The notes below the pieces were generated by a model. That model saw only the letters and a list, made by a program, of their open reading frames with translations, did not search any database and had not been told where the DNA came from. This document shows positions 51,087 to 59,261 of a DNA stretch of 64,000 nt, one piece after another (position 1 is the first letter of the stretch; each line of letters begins with the position of its first letter). Origin of the DNA: DASUBV01 sp963822485 (lineage in GTDB: Bacteria; Actinomycetota; Actinomycetes; Streptosporangiales; Streptosporangiaceae); assembly GCA_963822485.1 (NCBI GenBank), contig CAWGHW010000014.1, positions 1 to 64,000 of the forward strand, written 5' to 3'. Made by a program: the position numbers and the translations under genes.

Positions 51087-51580
51087 CCCAGCCCCAGGTC
51101 ACGCAGGATCTCATCGGCCGTCTGGTCCGGCGTGCCCGTGGTCGGCACCAGCGTGACCCCCTCCGACGGCTCGGGCAGCTCCAGCGTCGCGAACTGGCTG
51201 TCCAGCAGCTTCTCCGGAAAGAAGTGGCCGCGCCGGGTGGTCAGCCGGGCCTCGTCCGCGTCGTGCTCGACGATCAGGAAGAACATCCGCAGCTCGGGTC
51301 GCCCGGTGAGCAGCCGCTGCCGGTAGCTGCGCTTCAGCGCCGAGCAGGCCACCACGGCCGACTTGCCCGCCGCATCCTCCTGGTCAATCCAGGCGCCGAT
51401 GGCGTCCAGCCAGGGCCAGCGGTCGTCATCGGTCAGCGGCACCCCGTCGTGCATCTTGGCCACGGCGGCGGGCGAGTGGAACCGGTCGCCGTCCGCGAAC
51501 TCGCAGCCCATCCTGCGGGCCAGCCGCTCCCCCACCGTGGTCTTGCCGCTGCCCGCGATCCCGGCCACTATCACGATCAT
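51083..51580 (-). CDS. gntK: Gluconokinase, thermoresistant GntK type
   Basis: Kinase of 165 residues that turns gluconate and ATP into 6-phosphogluconate. The P-loop is VAGIAGSGKTTVGERLA. Then come FADGDRFHSPAAVAKMHDG and PLTDDDRWPWLDAI, the phosphate-binding segment ACSALKRSYRQRL, and RRGHFFPEKLLDSQFATLE, all diagnostic for GntK. Its stop overlaps the stop of the convergent TIGR03086 gene. With the GMC oxidoreductase and the G6PD-like enzyme nearby, a sugar-acid route into the pentose phosphate pathway is plausible. Confidence 0.95.
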   Translation of the reverse strand: MIVIVAGIAGSGKTTVGERLARRMGCEFADGDRFHSPAAVAKMHDGVPLTDDDRWPWLDAIGAWIDQEDAAGKSAVVACSALKRSYRQRLLTGRPELRMFFLIVEHDADEARLTTRRGHFFPEKLLDSQFATLELPEPSEGVTLVPTTGTPDQTADEILRDLGLG

Positions 51581-51621
51581 GGCGCGAGCGTATCTGGGCC
51601 GGCCCGCGCGGTGCTCACCAG

Positions 51622-53478
51622 TCAGCCGGACCTGGCCAGGACGCCGCTGACGGAGCCGGCGCCGTGGTCAAGCTGGTAGTCCAGGTTGATCGCCGCGTTG
51701 ATCAGCGACAGGTGGCTGAACGCCTGCGGGAAGTTGCCCAGCTGCTCGCCGGTGACGCCGATCTCCTCGGAGTACAGCCGCAGGTGGTTGGCGTAGGTGT
51801 GCATCTTCTCGAAGGTCTGCCGGGCATCCTCCAGGCGGCCCGCCCTGGCCAGCGCCTCTACGTACCAGAACGTGCACAGCGAGAACGTGCCCTCCTGGCC
51901 CTGCAGCCCATCCGGCGACGCGCTCGGGTTGTACCGGTAGACCAGGCTGTCCGAGACCAGCTCGCGGTCCATGGCCTCCAGCGTGGACAGCCACATCGGG
52001 TCCCTGGGCGAGACGAACCCCATCAGCGGCATCAGCAGCAGCGAGGAGTCCAGCACGTCGGTGCCGTAGGACTGGGTGAACGCGGCCACCTTCTTGTTGA
52101 AGCCGCGGGCCATGATCTGCCGGTAGACCTGATCGCGCTCGGTCCGCCAGCGGACGATGTCGGCGGGGCGCCCATGGCGCTCGGCCAGCCGGATGGCCCG
52201 GTCCAGCGCGACCCAGGCCTGGAACCGGCCGTAGGTAAAGTCGCGGCGGCCGCCGCGGGTCTCCCAGATCCCCTCGTCCGGCTGATCCCAGTGCTCGCAC
52301 ATCCAGTCGGTCATCTCGGCCACGGCCAGCCAGCCCTGGTGGGCCATGGTCAGGCCGCTGTCATCGGCGTGCAGGAGCGCGTCCAGGGCCTCGCCGTAGA
52401 TGTCCAGCTGGAGCTGGTTAGCCGCGCCGTTGCCGATGCGCACCGGCCGGGAGCCACGCCAGCCCTCGAAGTGGCTGAGGGTCTCCTCGGTCAGGTCCGA
52501 GGAGCCGTCCACCCGGTACATGATCTTCAGGGGACCGGATCCGTTGCCGGCCTGCTCGGTGGTCCGGTCCCGCATCCACATGCCGAACCGGGCCGCCTCC
52601 TCGCGGTAGCCCAGGCCGAGCAGCGAGTAGACCGAGAACGAGGCGTCCCTGATCCAGGTGTAGCGGTAGTCCCAGTTGCGCTCCCCGCCGATCTGCTCGG
52701 GCAGGCCCGCCGTGGGCGCGGCCACCATGGCCCCGGTCGGGGCGTAGGTCATCATCTTCAGGGCCATGGCCGAGCTGGCCACCATCTCCCGCCAGCGGCC
52801 CCGGTAGGTGCACTGGCCCAGCCAGTTCCGCCAGAAGCCGAGCGTGTCGCGGCCCAGCCGGTCCACCTCGCCGGGCGACATCCGCCGGGGGTTGCCGCCA
52901 TTGGACTCCAGCACCACCGCGGTGCCCTGGCCCTCGCTCAGCGTCCAGGCCGCCCGCAGGCCCTTGCCCTGCCGCTTCAGCCTGGTGGCCGGGTCCGAGC
53001 GGGCGCCGACCGTATGCAGGGTCAGCTCCTGGCCGTCGGACCGGAAGACCGCGCCGCCGTCGGACACCTCGACCGAGTGGGACCGCCGGGCGTAGTCGAA
53101 GCGCGGCTGGAGGTCCATCGCGAACTTCATCGTGCCGCGGTTCACCCGGATCCGCCGGACGACCCGGTGCCGGTCGGTGGCCCGGCCGGTGATCACCGGC
53201 ATGAAGTCGTGCACCTCGCCGACCCCGTCGGCCGACATGAACCGGGTGACCAGGATCCCGCTTTCTGGCAGGTACATCTGCCGGGTCACGTACTCGCAGT
53301 CCGTGGGCCAGATGTGGAAGTGCCCGCCCTTGTCGGCGTCCAGCAGCGACGCGAACACGCTGGGCCCGTCGAATCGCGGCGTGCAGAACCAGTCGATGTT
53401 GCCGTCCGTGCTGACCAGCGCCGCGGTCTGCAAGTCGCCGATCAGGCCGTGGTCGCTGATGCGCGGATAGCGCTCCAT
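51622..53478 (-). CDS. Glycoside hydrolase family 15 protein (trehalase/glucoamylase-like)
   Basis: A 618-residue protein of the GH15 family; actinobacterial members are often trehalases, and others act on glucosides. The N-terminal beta domain begins ISDHGLIGDLQTAALVSTDG and NIDWFCTPRFDGPSVF. The (alpha/alpha)6 barrel has ERNWDYRYTWIRDASFSVYS, the catalytic region GWRGSRPVRIGNGAANQLQL, WDQPDEGIWETRGGRRDFTY and the end NFPQAFSHLSLINAAINLD. No signal peptide is seen, so it should act in the cytoplasm. ATG 53478 begins MERYPRISDHG. It is followed at the 3' side by gntK. Confidence 0.93.
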   Translation of the reverse strand: MERYPRISDHGLIGDLQTAALVSTDGNIDWFCTPRFDGPSVFASLLDADKGGHFHIWPTDCEYVTRQMYLPESGILVTRFMSADGVGEVHDFMPVITGRATDRHRVVRRIRVNRGTMKFAMDLQPRFDYARRSHSVEVSDGGAVFRSDGQELTLHTVGARSDPATRLKRQGKGLRAAWTLSEGQGTAVVLESNGGNPRRMSPGEVDRLGRDTLGFWRNWLGQCTYRGRWREMVASSAMALKMMTYAPTGAMVAAPTAGLPEQIGGERNWDYRYTWIRDASFSVYSLLGLGYREEAARFGMWMRDRTTEQAGNGSGPLKIMYRVDGSSDLTEETLSHFEGWRGSRPVRIGNGAANQLQLDIYGEALDALLHADDSGLTMAHQGWLAVAEMTDWMCEHWDQPDEGIWETRGGRRDFTYGRFQAWVALDRAIRLAERHGRPADIVRWRTERDQVYRQIMARGFNKKVAAFTQSYGTDVLDSSLLLMPLMGFVSPRDPMWLSTLEAMDRELVSDSLVYRYNPSASPDGLQGQEGTFSLCTFWYVEALARAGRLEDARQTFEKMHTYANHLRLYSEEIGVTGEQLGNFPQAFSHLSLINAAINLDYQLDHGAGSVSGVLARSG

Positions 53479-53506
53479 CGGCTGGTCTCCCCGTCGACGT
53501 GAAGGT

Positions 53507-53535
53507 CAGGACAGCTCAGGACAGCTCAGGACAGG
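53507..53535. repeat. 10-bp tandem repeat across the GMC oxidoreductase stop
   Basis: ACAGCTCAGG is repeated (53511-53520, 53521-53530) with partial copies on both sides. The repeat covers the GMC stop codon. Confidence 0.75.
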
Positions 53536-55079
53536 CGGCCGGCCAGGTGGTCGCCCACCCGCAGCGCGTTGGCCATGATGGTCAGGGCCGGGTTCACCGC
53601 GCCGATGCTCGGCATGAAGCTGGCGTCGACCGCGTACAGGTTGTCCAGCTCGTGGGCCTTGCAGTTCACGTCCAGCACCGAGGTCTGCGGGTCGGCGCCG
53701 AACCGGCAGGTCCCGGCCTGGTGCGCGACGCCGGCGATGGGGACGTCCATCTTCATGTAGAAGTTCTTGTCCAGCACGTGGTGCTCGGCCATGCCGATGT
53801 GGTTGAGCACCGTCTGGAGCTCGTGGTACAGCCCGTCCGCCTCAACGTCGTTGGTCGCGGTGTAGGCCAGCCGGATGGCGCCGTCGTCGCCCACGGTGAC
53901 CCGGTTGCCGGCGCGGGGCACGTCCTCGGTGGTGAGCCAGAAGTCGACCGCGTGCCGGGCCACCTCGTCGAGCGAGAACCGCGGGGCCAGCTTGGTCAGC
54001 TTCGGCTCCTCCCCCTTCATGGCCATCGCGTTGGACTTGCCCAGCATCTGGATGTTGCCCAGCGGCCACTCGTGACCGCCGGCCGCGTGGTAGAAGTCGT
54101 TCAGGGCCAGGGTCTTCTGGTAGACCGTGTCGTTCTCCTCGCGGCACAGCGCCACCACGGCCTTGCTGTTGTGGAACATGTAGTTGCGGCCGAGCTGGTC
54201 CGAGCCGTTGGCCAGGCCCCGCGGGTGCTGGTCGCTGGCCGACCGCAGCAGGATCCGGGCCGTGTTGGCCGCCCCGGCGCAGACCACGACGATGTCGCCG
54301 CTGTAGACCTCGGTCTTGCCGTCCCGCGACACCACCACGCCGGTCACCGTGCGCCCGGCCGGGTCCGTCTCCAGCCGCATGACCTCGGCGTTGACCAGCA
54401 GCGTCACGTTCGGGTCGGTCAGCAGCGGGCGGATCGCGATGGTCTCGGCGTCGGACTTGGCGTGCACCAGGCACGGGTAGCCGTCACACCAGGCGCACCG
54501 GATGCAGGCGCTGGCCGGGCGGTGCTCCTCGTCGAGCAGGATGCCGCACGGGGCGTGGAACGGGTGGTAGCCCGCGGCGGCCAGCGAGTCCGATATCTGC
54601 TGGATGCGCGGCTCGTGCGAGACCGCCGGCCACGGGTACTGCCGGGAGCAGGGCCCCTCGGTGGGGTCCTCGCCGTGCGCGCCGTGCACCTGGTAGAGCC
54701 ACTCGGCCTGGGTGTACCAGGGCTCGAGCTCGTCGTAGCTCAGCGGCCAGGCCGGCGACAGGCCGTCCTCGTGCTTGATCTCGCCGAAGTCGGCCGGCCG
54801 CAGCCGGTACAGCGCGGCCCCGTACATCTTGGTCGCACCGCCGACGTAGTAGTGCACCTGGGGCTGGAACGGCTGGCCGGCCGAGTCGTACCAGGTATCC
54901 GGCGACATGTACTTGCCGTCCACGAACACCGGCTTGGGATCCCAGTTGTCCATCTCCCTGGGCAGGAAGTCGCCCCGCTCCAGCAGCAGGATGCGCTTCC
55001 CGGCCTTGGCCAGCGCGCTGGCCAGCGTGCCGCCGCCGGCCCCGGTCCCGACAATCACCACGTCATAGTGCTCGCTCAT
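53526..55079 (-). CDS. GMC-type FAD-dependent oxidoreductase
   Basis: Oxidoreductase of 517 residues that would oxidise an alcohol or sugar. The FAD motif is VVIVGTGAGGGTLASALAKA and the next strand gives RILLLERGD. Further marks are YYVGGATKMYGAALYRLRP, the second FAD motif DIVVVCAGAANTARILL, the catalytic His in AHQAGTCRFG, and the C-terminal GMC end AVDASFMPSIGAVNPALTIM. A Cys cluster (ACIRCAWCDGYPC) is typical of this subgroup. ATG 55079 (MSEHYDVVIVG) is the natural start; upstream codons are repeat DNA. Three 20-bp repeats lie before the gene. Substrate unknown. Confidence 0.93.
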   Translation of the reverse strand: MSEHYDVVIVGTGAGGGTLASALAKAGKRILLLERGDFLPREMDNWDPKPVFVDGKYMSPDTWYDSAGQPFQPQVHYYVGGATKMYGAALYRLRPADFGEIKHEDGLSPAWPLSYDELEPWYTQAEWLYQVHGAHGEDPTEGPCSRQYPWPAVSHEPRIQQISDSLAAAGYHPFHAPCGILLDEEHRPASACIRCAWCDGYPCLVHAKSDAETIAIRPLLTDPNVTLLVNAEVMRLETDPAGRTVTGVVVSRDGKTEVYSGDIVVVCAGAANTARILLRSASDQHPRGLANGSDQLGRNYMFHNSKAVVALCREENDTVYQKTLALNDFYHAAGGHEWPLGNIQMLGKSNAMAMKGEEPKLTKLAPRFSLDEVARHAVDFWLTTEDVPRAGNRVTVGDDGAIRLAYTATNDVEADGLYHELQTVLNHIGMAEHHVLDKNFYMKMDVPIAGVAHQAGTCRFGADPQTSVLDVNCKAHELDNLYAVDASFMPSIGAVNPALTIMANALRVGDHLAGRLS

Positions 55080-55116
55080 GATGCACATGGTGCCCTGCCG
55101 GCCGGGGCCGCGCCTC

Positions 55117-55175
55117 ATTCCCCGCAGGTGAACCCGATTCCCCGCAGGTGAACCCGATCCCCGCAGGTGAACCCG
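55117..55175. repeat. Three 20-bp repeats upstream of the GMC oxidoreductase gene
   Basis: ATTCCCCGCAGGTGAACCCG occurs at 55117-55136 and 55137-55156, with a 19-base copy at 55157-55175. Each contains the imperfect palindrome TTCCCC-GCA-GGTGAA. The spacing of about two helical turns and the place between divergent genes suit an operator array, but repeats are common in this DNA. Confidence 0.85.
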
Positions 55176-55270
55176 GGTCCGGCCCGCTCGCGCGGCCCGG
55201 CCGCGGCACGGCCGGCAATCACCCGGAGCGGATGATGTCCGCCGCCGGGCTGCGGGGCAAGAGTGACGCC

Positions 55271-55558
55271 ATGGCACAAGGACAGGAAGCCGGCCACGGT
55301 ATCCAGCTGGGCACGTTCCAGGTCAGCAGCCGGCCGCTGGCGGTGGGCGGCGCGCTGATGGCCGCCGGCGCCATCGTCGGCCTGGCCGGGATGGTGGTCA
55401 GCACCACGGTCGTGCTCATGGCGGCCCGGCGCTGGATCGACCAGATGGAGACGCCGCCCAGCGAGCTGGCCCGGCAGAAGTGGAACCAGGCCCGCGCCGC
55501 CACCCAGGCCGGCACGAGCGCCTGGCAGGACGGCCTGGCCACCAGCACGCGCCGCTAG
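55271..55558 (+). CDS. Small single-helix membrane protein, function unknown
   Basis: A protein of 95 residues from ATG 55271 (MAQGQEAGHGIQLG). One membrane helix (LAVGGALMAAGAIVGLAGMVVSTTVVLMA) is followed by a hydrophilic helix with RRWIDQMETPPSELARQKWN. I do not recognise a named family. ATG 55235, with GGAG in front, is an alternative start. It lies upstream of cydA on the same strand and might be co-transcribed with it. Confidence 0.7.
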   Translation: MAQGQEAGHGIQLGTFQVSSRPLAVGGALMAAGAIVGLAGMVVSTTVVLMAARRWIDQMETPPSELARQKWNQARAATQAGTSAWQDGLATSTRR

Positions 55559-55626
55559 CACCAGCCCAGCTGACCGCCAGCCAGTGACCCGCGCCCAGCG
55601 CAGGCCGAGCCGAGGGCCGGTGACCT

Positions 55627-57018
55627 GTGAACGTTGACCTTGCCCGGTGGCAGTTCGCCTTCACCACGATCAACCACTTCTTCTTCGTGCCGGTCACCAT
55701 CGGCCTGGCCGTGCTGACCGCGCTGCTCCAGACCGCCTGGTACCGCCGCGGGCGCCCCGAGTACCTGCGGCTGACCCGGTTCTTCGGCACCCTGCTGGTC
55801 ATCAACGTGGCCATCGGCGTGGTGACCGGCCTGGTCCAGGAGTTCGAGTTCGGCATGAACTGGTCGGCGTACTCCCGGATGGTGGGCAACATCTTCGGGG
55901 CCCCGCTGGCCATGGAGGGCCTGTTCGCGTTCTTCCTGGAGTCCACGTTCCTGGGCCTGTGGCTGTTCGGCTGGGACAAGCTGTCCCGCCGGGTCCACCT
56001 GCTGTGCATCTGGGCCGTCGCGGCCGGCAGCATCCTGTCGGCCGCGTTCATCATGGCCGCCAACTCCTGGATGCAGCACCCGGTCGGCTACGTGCTGAAC
56101 CGCAAGACCCACATGCCGCAGCTCACCGACCTGGGCGCGGTGCTGACCAACCCGGTCTTCGTGTGGGGCTACGCCCACGTGCTGCTGGCCTCGCTGGTGA
56201 CCGGCGCGGCGGTCATGCTGGCCGTCTCGGCCTGGCAGCTGCGGCACGGCGGCGCCAGGGAGGTGTTCACCCGGTCGGCCCGGCTGTCGCTGGGCCTGCT
56301 CGTGCCCGCGCTGCTGTTCGGCATGCTGATCGGCAGCGAGCTGGGCGTCATCGAGGCCCGGTACCAGCCGATGAAGATCGCCGCGGCCGAGGCCCAGTGG
56401 ACCACCTGCCAGCCCTGCTCCTTCTCGCTGTTCCAGATCGGCGGCGGCAACCAGGACCAGACGCCGACCCAGATCCTGGCCATCCCGCACCTGCTGTCGC
56501 TGCTGGCCACCAACCACTGGGACGGCAAGGTGATCGGGCTGAACCCGCTCCAGAAGCAGTACGTCAAGAAGTACGGCCCTGGCTACTACGTGCCCAACGT
56601 GTTCATCCAGTACTGGTCCATGCGGGTGATGGCCTACCTGGCCGTCATCGTCCTCGTGGTCGGCGGGTGGGGGCTGTGGCTGCTGCGGCGGCGCAAGCTG
56701 GCCACCTCCCGCCGGTACCTGTGGATCGCGACCTGGACCGCCGCGCTGCCGTTCGGCATGAACACGGCCGGCTGGCTGCTGACCGAGAGCGGCCGCCAGC
56801 CCTGGGTCGTGCAGGGCATCCAGCTGACCAAGAACGGGGTGTCACCATCGGTCAGCACCACCGAGATCGCCATCAGCCTGGGCATCTTCGTCGCGCTCTA
56901 CATCACGCTGGGCGTGGTCGACTTCCTGCTGATGCTGCGCTACTCCCGCAAGGAACTCGCGCCCGAGCCGGCCGCGCCGCCCGGCGAGGAAGCCCGGGTC
57001 CCGGCGGCTCAGTACTGA
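55627..57018 (+). CDS. cydA: Cytochrome bd quinol oxidase subunit I
   Basis: Heme-binding subunit of the bd-type terminal oxidase, 463 residues, which oxidises quinol and reduces oxygen. It begins LARWQFAFTTINHFFFVPVT, with the heme b595 His in NHFFF. It has the oxygen-channel region GNIFGAPLAMEGLFAFFLES and the b558 His in VWGYAHVLLASLVTG. The quinol-loop region is short, and the C-terminal TAALPFGMNTAGWLLTESGR is conserved. The GTG start is 55627. cydB follows 13 bases later. No cydDC assembly genes are in the window. Confidence 0.96.
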   Translation: MNVDLARWQFAFTTINHFFFVPVTIGLAVLTALLQTAWYRRGRPEYLRLTRFFGTLLVINVAIGVVTGLVQEFEFGMNWSAYSRMVGNIFGAPLAMEGLFAFFLESTFLGLWLFGWDKLSRRVHLLCIWAVAAGSILSAAFIMAANSWMQHPVGYVLNRKTHMPQLTDLGAVLTNPVFVWGYAHVLLASLVTGAAVMLAVSAWQLRHGGAREVFTRSARLSLGLLVPALLFGMLIGSELGVIEARYQPMKIAAAEAQWTTCQPCSFSLFQIGGGNQDQTPTQILAIPHLLSLLATNHWDGKVIGLNPLQKQYVKKYGPGYYVPNVFIQYWSMRVMAYLAVIVLVVGGWGLWLLRRRKLATSRRYLWIATWTAALPFGMNTAGWLLTESGRQPWVVQGIQLTKNGVSPSVSTTEIAISLGIFVALYITLGVVDFLLMLRYSRKELAPEPAAPPGEEARVPAAQY

Positions 57019-57031
57019 GGGCGGGAGAGGC

Positions 57032-58300
57032 ATGATCCCCTTCTGGTTCATCCTGATCACCATCCTGTGGATGGGCTTCTTCGTGCTGGAGGGGTTCGAC
57101 TTCGGCGTCGGCATCCTGCACGGCGTGGTGGGCCGGAACGAGCCAGAAAGCCGGGCCGCCATCAACACCATCGGCCCGCTGTGGGACGGCAACGAGGTCT
57201 GGCTGGTCGTCGCGGCCGCGGCCATCTTCGCCGCGTTCCCGGCCTGGTACGCCACCATGTTCTCCGGCTACTACCTGGCCGTGGTGATCCTGCTGGTCGC
57301 GCTCATCGTGCGCGGCGTGTCCTTCGAGTACCGCGGCAAGCGCGACTCCGCGCGCTGGCGGGCCACCTGGGACGGCCTGCTGGTCGCGGGCAGCCTGGTG
57401 GCGCCGTTCATGCTCGGCGTCGCGCTGGGCGACCTGCTGCACGGCGTGCCCATCAACGCCAGCCAGGAGTTCACCGGCACGCTGGCCAGCCTGTTCCAGC
57501 CGTACGGGATCTTCACCGGCATCACGCTGGTGCTGATCTGCATCCTGTACGGCGCCACGTTCCTGGGCCTGAAGACCACGGGCGAGGTGCGTGACCGGGC
57601 CGTGCGGCTGGCCCGCCGCATCGCCCCGGTGGTGTTCGGAGTCGTGCTGGCGTTCGCGTTCTGGACCCACGCCACCGCGACCTCGAGCGTGCTGCTCAAC
57701 CCGGTGGAGTTCGCCGCGGTGCTGGCGGCACTGGCCGCGGTGTGGTTCGCGTTCGACCGCCGGGCGGGCTGGGCATTCGCCGCGACGACCGTCACCATGG
57801 CCACCTCTGTTCTGGCTATTTTTGTTGATCTGTACCCCAATGTGATGGTGTCCAGCACCAACCCGGCGTTCAGCCTCACCGTGCACAACACCGCGTCGCC
57901 GCCCTACACGCTGGGCGTCATGACGATCATCGCGGTGATCGCGCTGCCGTTCGTGCTGGCCTACCAGGCCTGGAGCTACTACGTATTCCGCCGGCGGATC
58001 ACCGCGGACAGCTTCCGCCCGCAGGCGCAGCCGGCCGCGGCGGGCGGCGGCGCGGCGGGCGGCGCGGCGGGCGGCGCGGCGGGGGGCGCGGCGTACGCCG
58101 CCACGTCGTCGGTGAGCGCGCTGGGCGGGGCCGAGCAGGGCCGGGCCGGCTCAGCCCCGTCCGCCGGCACGGCGCGGCCGGGCCAGCCGGCCGGGGCGGC
58201 CCGCGGCGGACGGCCGGGGCGCGGCACCCGGCGGCGGCCGCGGCACTGGGGTCTGCGGCACTGGGGTCTGCGGCACTGGGGCTCGCGGCACCGTGACTGA
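57032..58300 (+). CDS. cydB: Cytochrome bd quinol oxidase subunit II, with a repeat-rich tail
   Basis: Second bd oxidase subunit, 422 residues. The conserved start is WFILITILWMGFFVLEGFDF followed by GVGILH. TIGPLWDGNEVWLVV and FSGYYLAVVILLVALIVRGV are typical. Residues after about 330 are not conserved: GGAA repeats, then a Pro/Arg/Gly region, and finally three HWGLR/HWGSR units from a 15-bp DNA repeat. The last bases overlap the start of the cyclase-family gene. The tail probably does not affect catalysis. Confidence 0.95.
   Translation: MIPFWFILITILWMGFFVLEGFDFGVGILHGVVGRNEPESRAAINTIGPLWDGNEVWLVVAAAAIFAAFPAWYATMFSGYYLAVVILLVALIVRGVSFEYRGKRDSARWRATWDGLLVAGSLVAPFMLGVALGDLLHGVPINASQEFTGTLASLFQPYGIFTGITLVLICILYGATFLGLKTTGEVRDRAVRLARRIAPVVFGVVLAFAFWTHATATSSVLLNPVEFAAVLAALAAVWFAFDRRAGWAFAATTVTMATSVLAIFVDLYPNVMVSSTNPAFSLTVHNTASPPYTLGVMTIIAVIALPFVLAYQAWSYYVFRRRITADSFRPQAQPAAAGGGAAGGAAGGAAGGAAYAATSSVSALGGAEQGRAGSAPSAGTARPGQPAGAARGGRPGRGTRRRPRHWGLRHWGLRHWGSRHRD
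58241..58285. repeat. 15-bp tandem repeat, three units, at the cydB 3' end
   Basis: CGGCACTGGGGTCTG is repeated at 58241-58255 and 58256-58270, with a variant at 58271-58285. A 12-bp GGCGGCGCGGCG-type repeat lies earlier in the gene at about 58044-58095. Confidence 0.92.
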
Positions 58301-59261
58301 CGCCCGGCTCAGCGAGGCCGAGTTCCGCGCGCTGTACCGGCGGCTGCGGGCCCGGCCCGCCTGGGGGCCGCGGGACCGGCGCGGGGCGCTGAACTACCTG
58401 ACCCCCGACCGGCTGGCCGCGGCCTGCCGCGAGGTGCGGCTGGGCCGCAGCGTGTCGCTGGCCTCGCCGCTGGAGGACACGGCCGGCCCGGACAACCCCG
58501 AGCCGGTCAGCCACGACATGACCGGCCCGGCGGCCGCCCGCCAGGCGCCCGGTGAGGAAAACCATGAGCACGAACACACCGCGGTAGCGCCAGGGCTGGA
58601 CTTCGCCATGGACCGGTTCGGCATGAACGTGCACGGCGACGCGGCCAGCCACCTCGACGCCCTGTGCCACGTGATCTTCGACGGGCAGCTGTACAACGGC
58701 GTCTCGGCGGACGAGATCACCAGCGACGGCGCCCAGTCCGAGTCAGTCGAGATCGCCAAGGACGGGATCGCCGGCCGCGGCGTGCTGCTGGACATCCCCA
58801 GGCTGCGCGGCGTGCCCTGGCTGGAGCCCGGCGACCACGTCACCGCCGACGAGCTGGCCGCAGCCGAGGCGGCCCAGGGCGTCCGCGTGGGCCGGGGCGA
58901 CGTGCTGCTGGTCCGGGTCGGGCACCGCCGGCGCCGCGAGGAGCTGGGCGCCTGGGACGCCGCGGCCAGCCGGGCCGGACTGCATCCCGCCGCGCTGGAG
59001 TTCGTGGCCGACCGCGAGGTCGCCGTGCTGGGCAGCGACAGCAACAACGACACCGCGCCCAGCGCCGCGGACGGCGTGGACTTCCCGGTGCACGTGCTGG
59101 CCATCAACGCCCTCGGCGTGCACCTGCTGGACTACCTCCAGTTCTCCGGGCTGGTCCCGCTGTGCGAGCGCGCCGGGCGGTGGACGTTCCTGTGCGTCAT
59201 CGCCCCGCTGCGGCTGCCCGGCGGCACCGGCTCCCCGGTCAACCCCATCGCCATCCTCTAG
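58293..59261 (+). CDS. Cyclase-family (kynurenine formamidase-like) metal hydrolase
   Basis: A 322-residue protein of the cyclase/KynB family. The metal motif HxxxxHxDxxxH is seen in MNVHGDAASHLDALCHVIF. Other family marks are GRGVLLDIPRLRG, GDVLLVRVGH and SDSNNDTAPSA. The reaction here is unknown; known members open formamides or cyclise polyketides. GTG 58293 overlaps the end of cydB by 8 bases, so it may be coupled to the oxidase operon. It ends 4 bases into the convergent MFS gene. Confidence 0.9.
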   Translation: MTDARLSEAEFRALYRRLRARPAWGPRDRRGALNYLTPDRLAAACREVRLGRSVSLASPLEDTAGPDNPEPVSHDMTGPAAARQAPGEENHEHEHTAVAPGLDFAMDRFGMNVHGDAASHLDALCHVIFDGQLYNGVSADEITSDGAQSESVEIAKDGIAGRGVLLDIPRLRGVPWLEPGDHVTADELAAAEAAQGVRVGRGDVLLVRVGHRRRREELGAWDAAASRAGLHPAALEFVADREVAVLGSDSNNDTAPSAADGVDFPVHVLAINALGVHLLDYLQFSGLVPLCERAGRWTFLCVIAPLRLPGGTGSPVNPIAIL

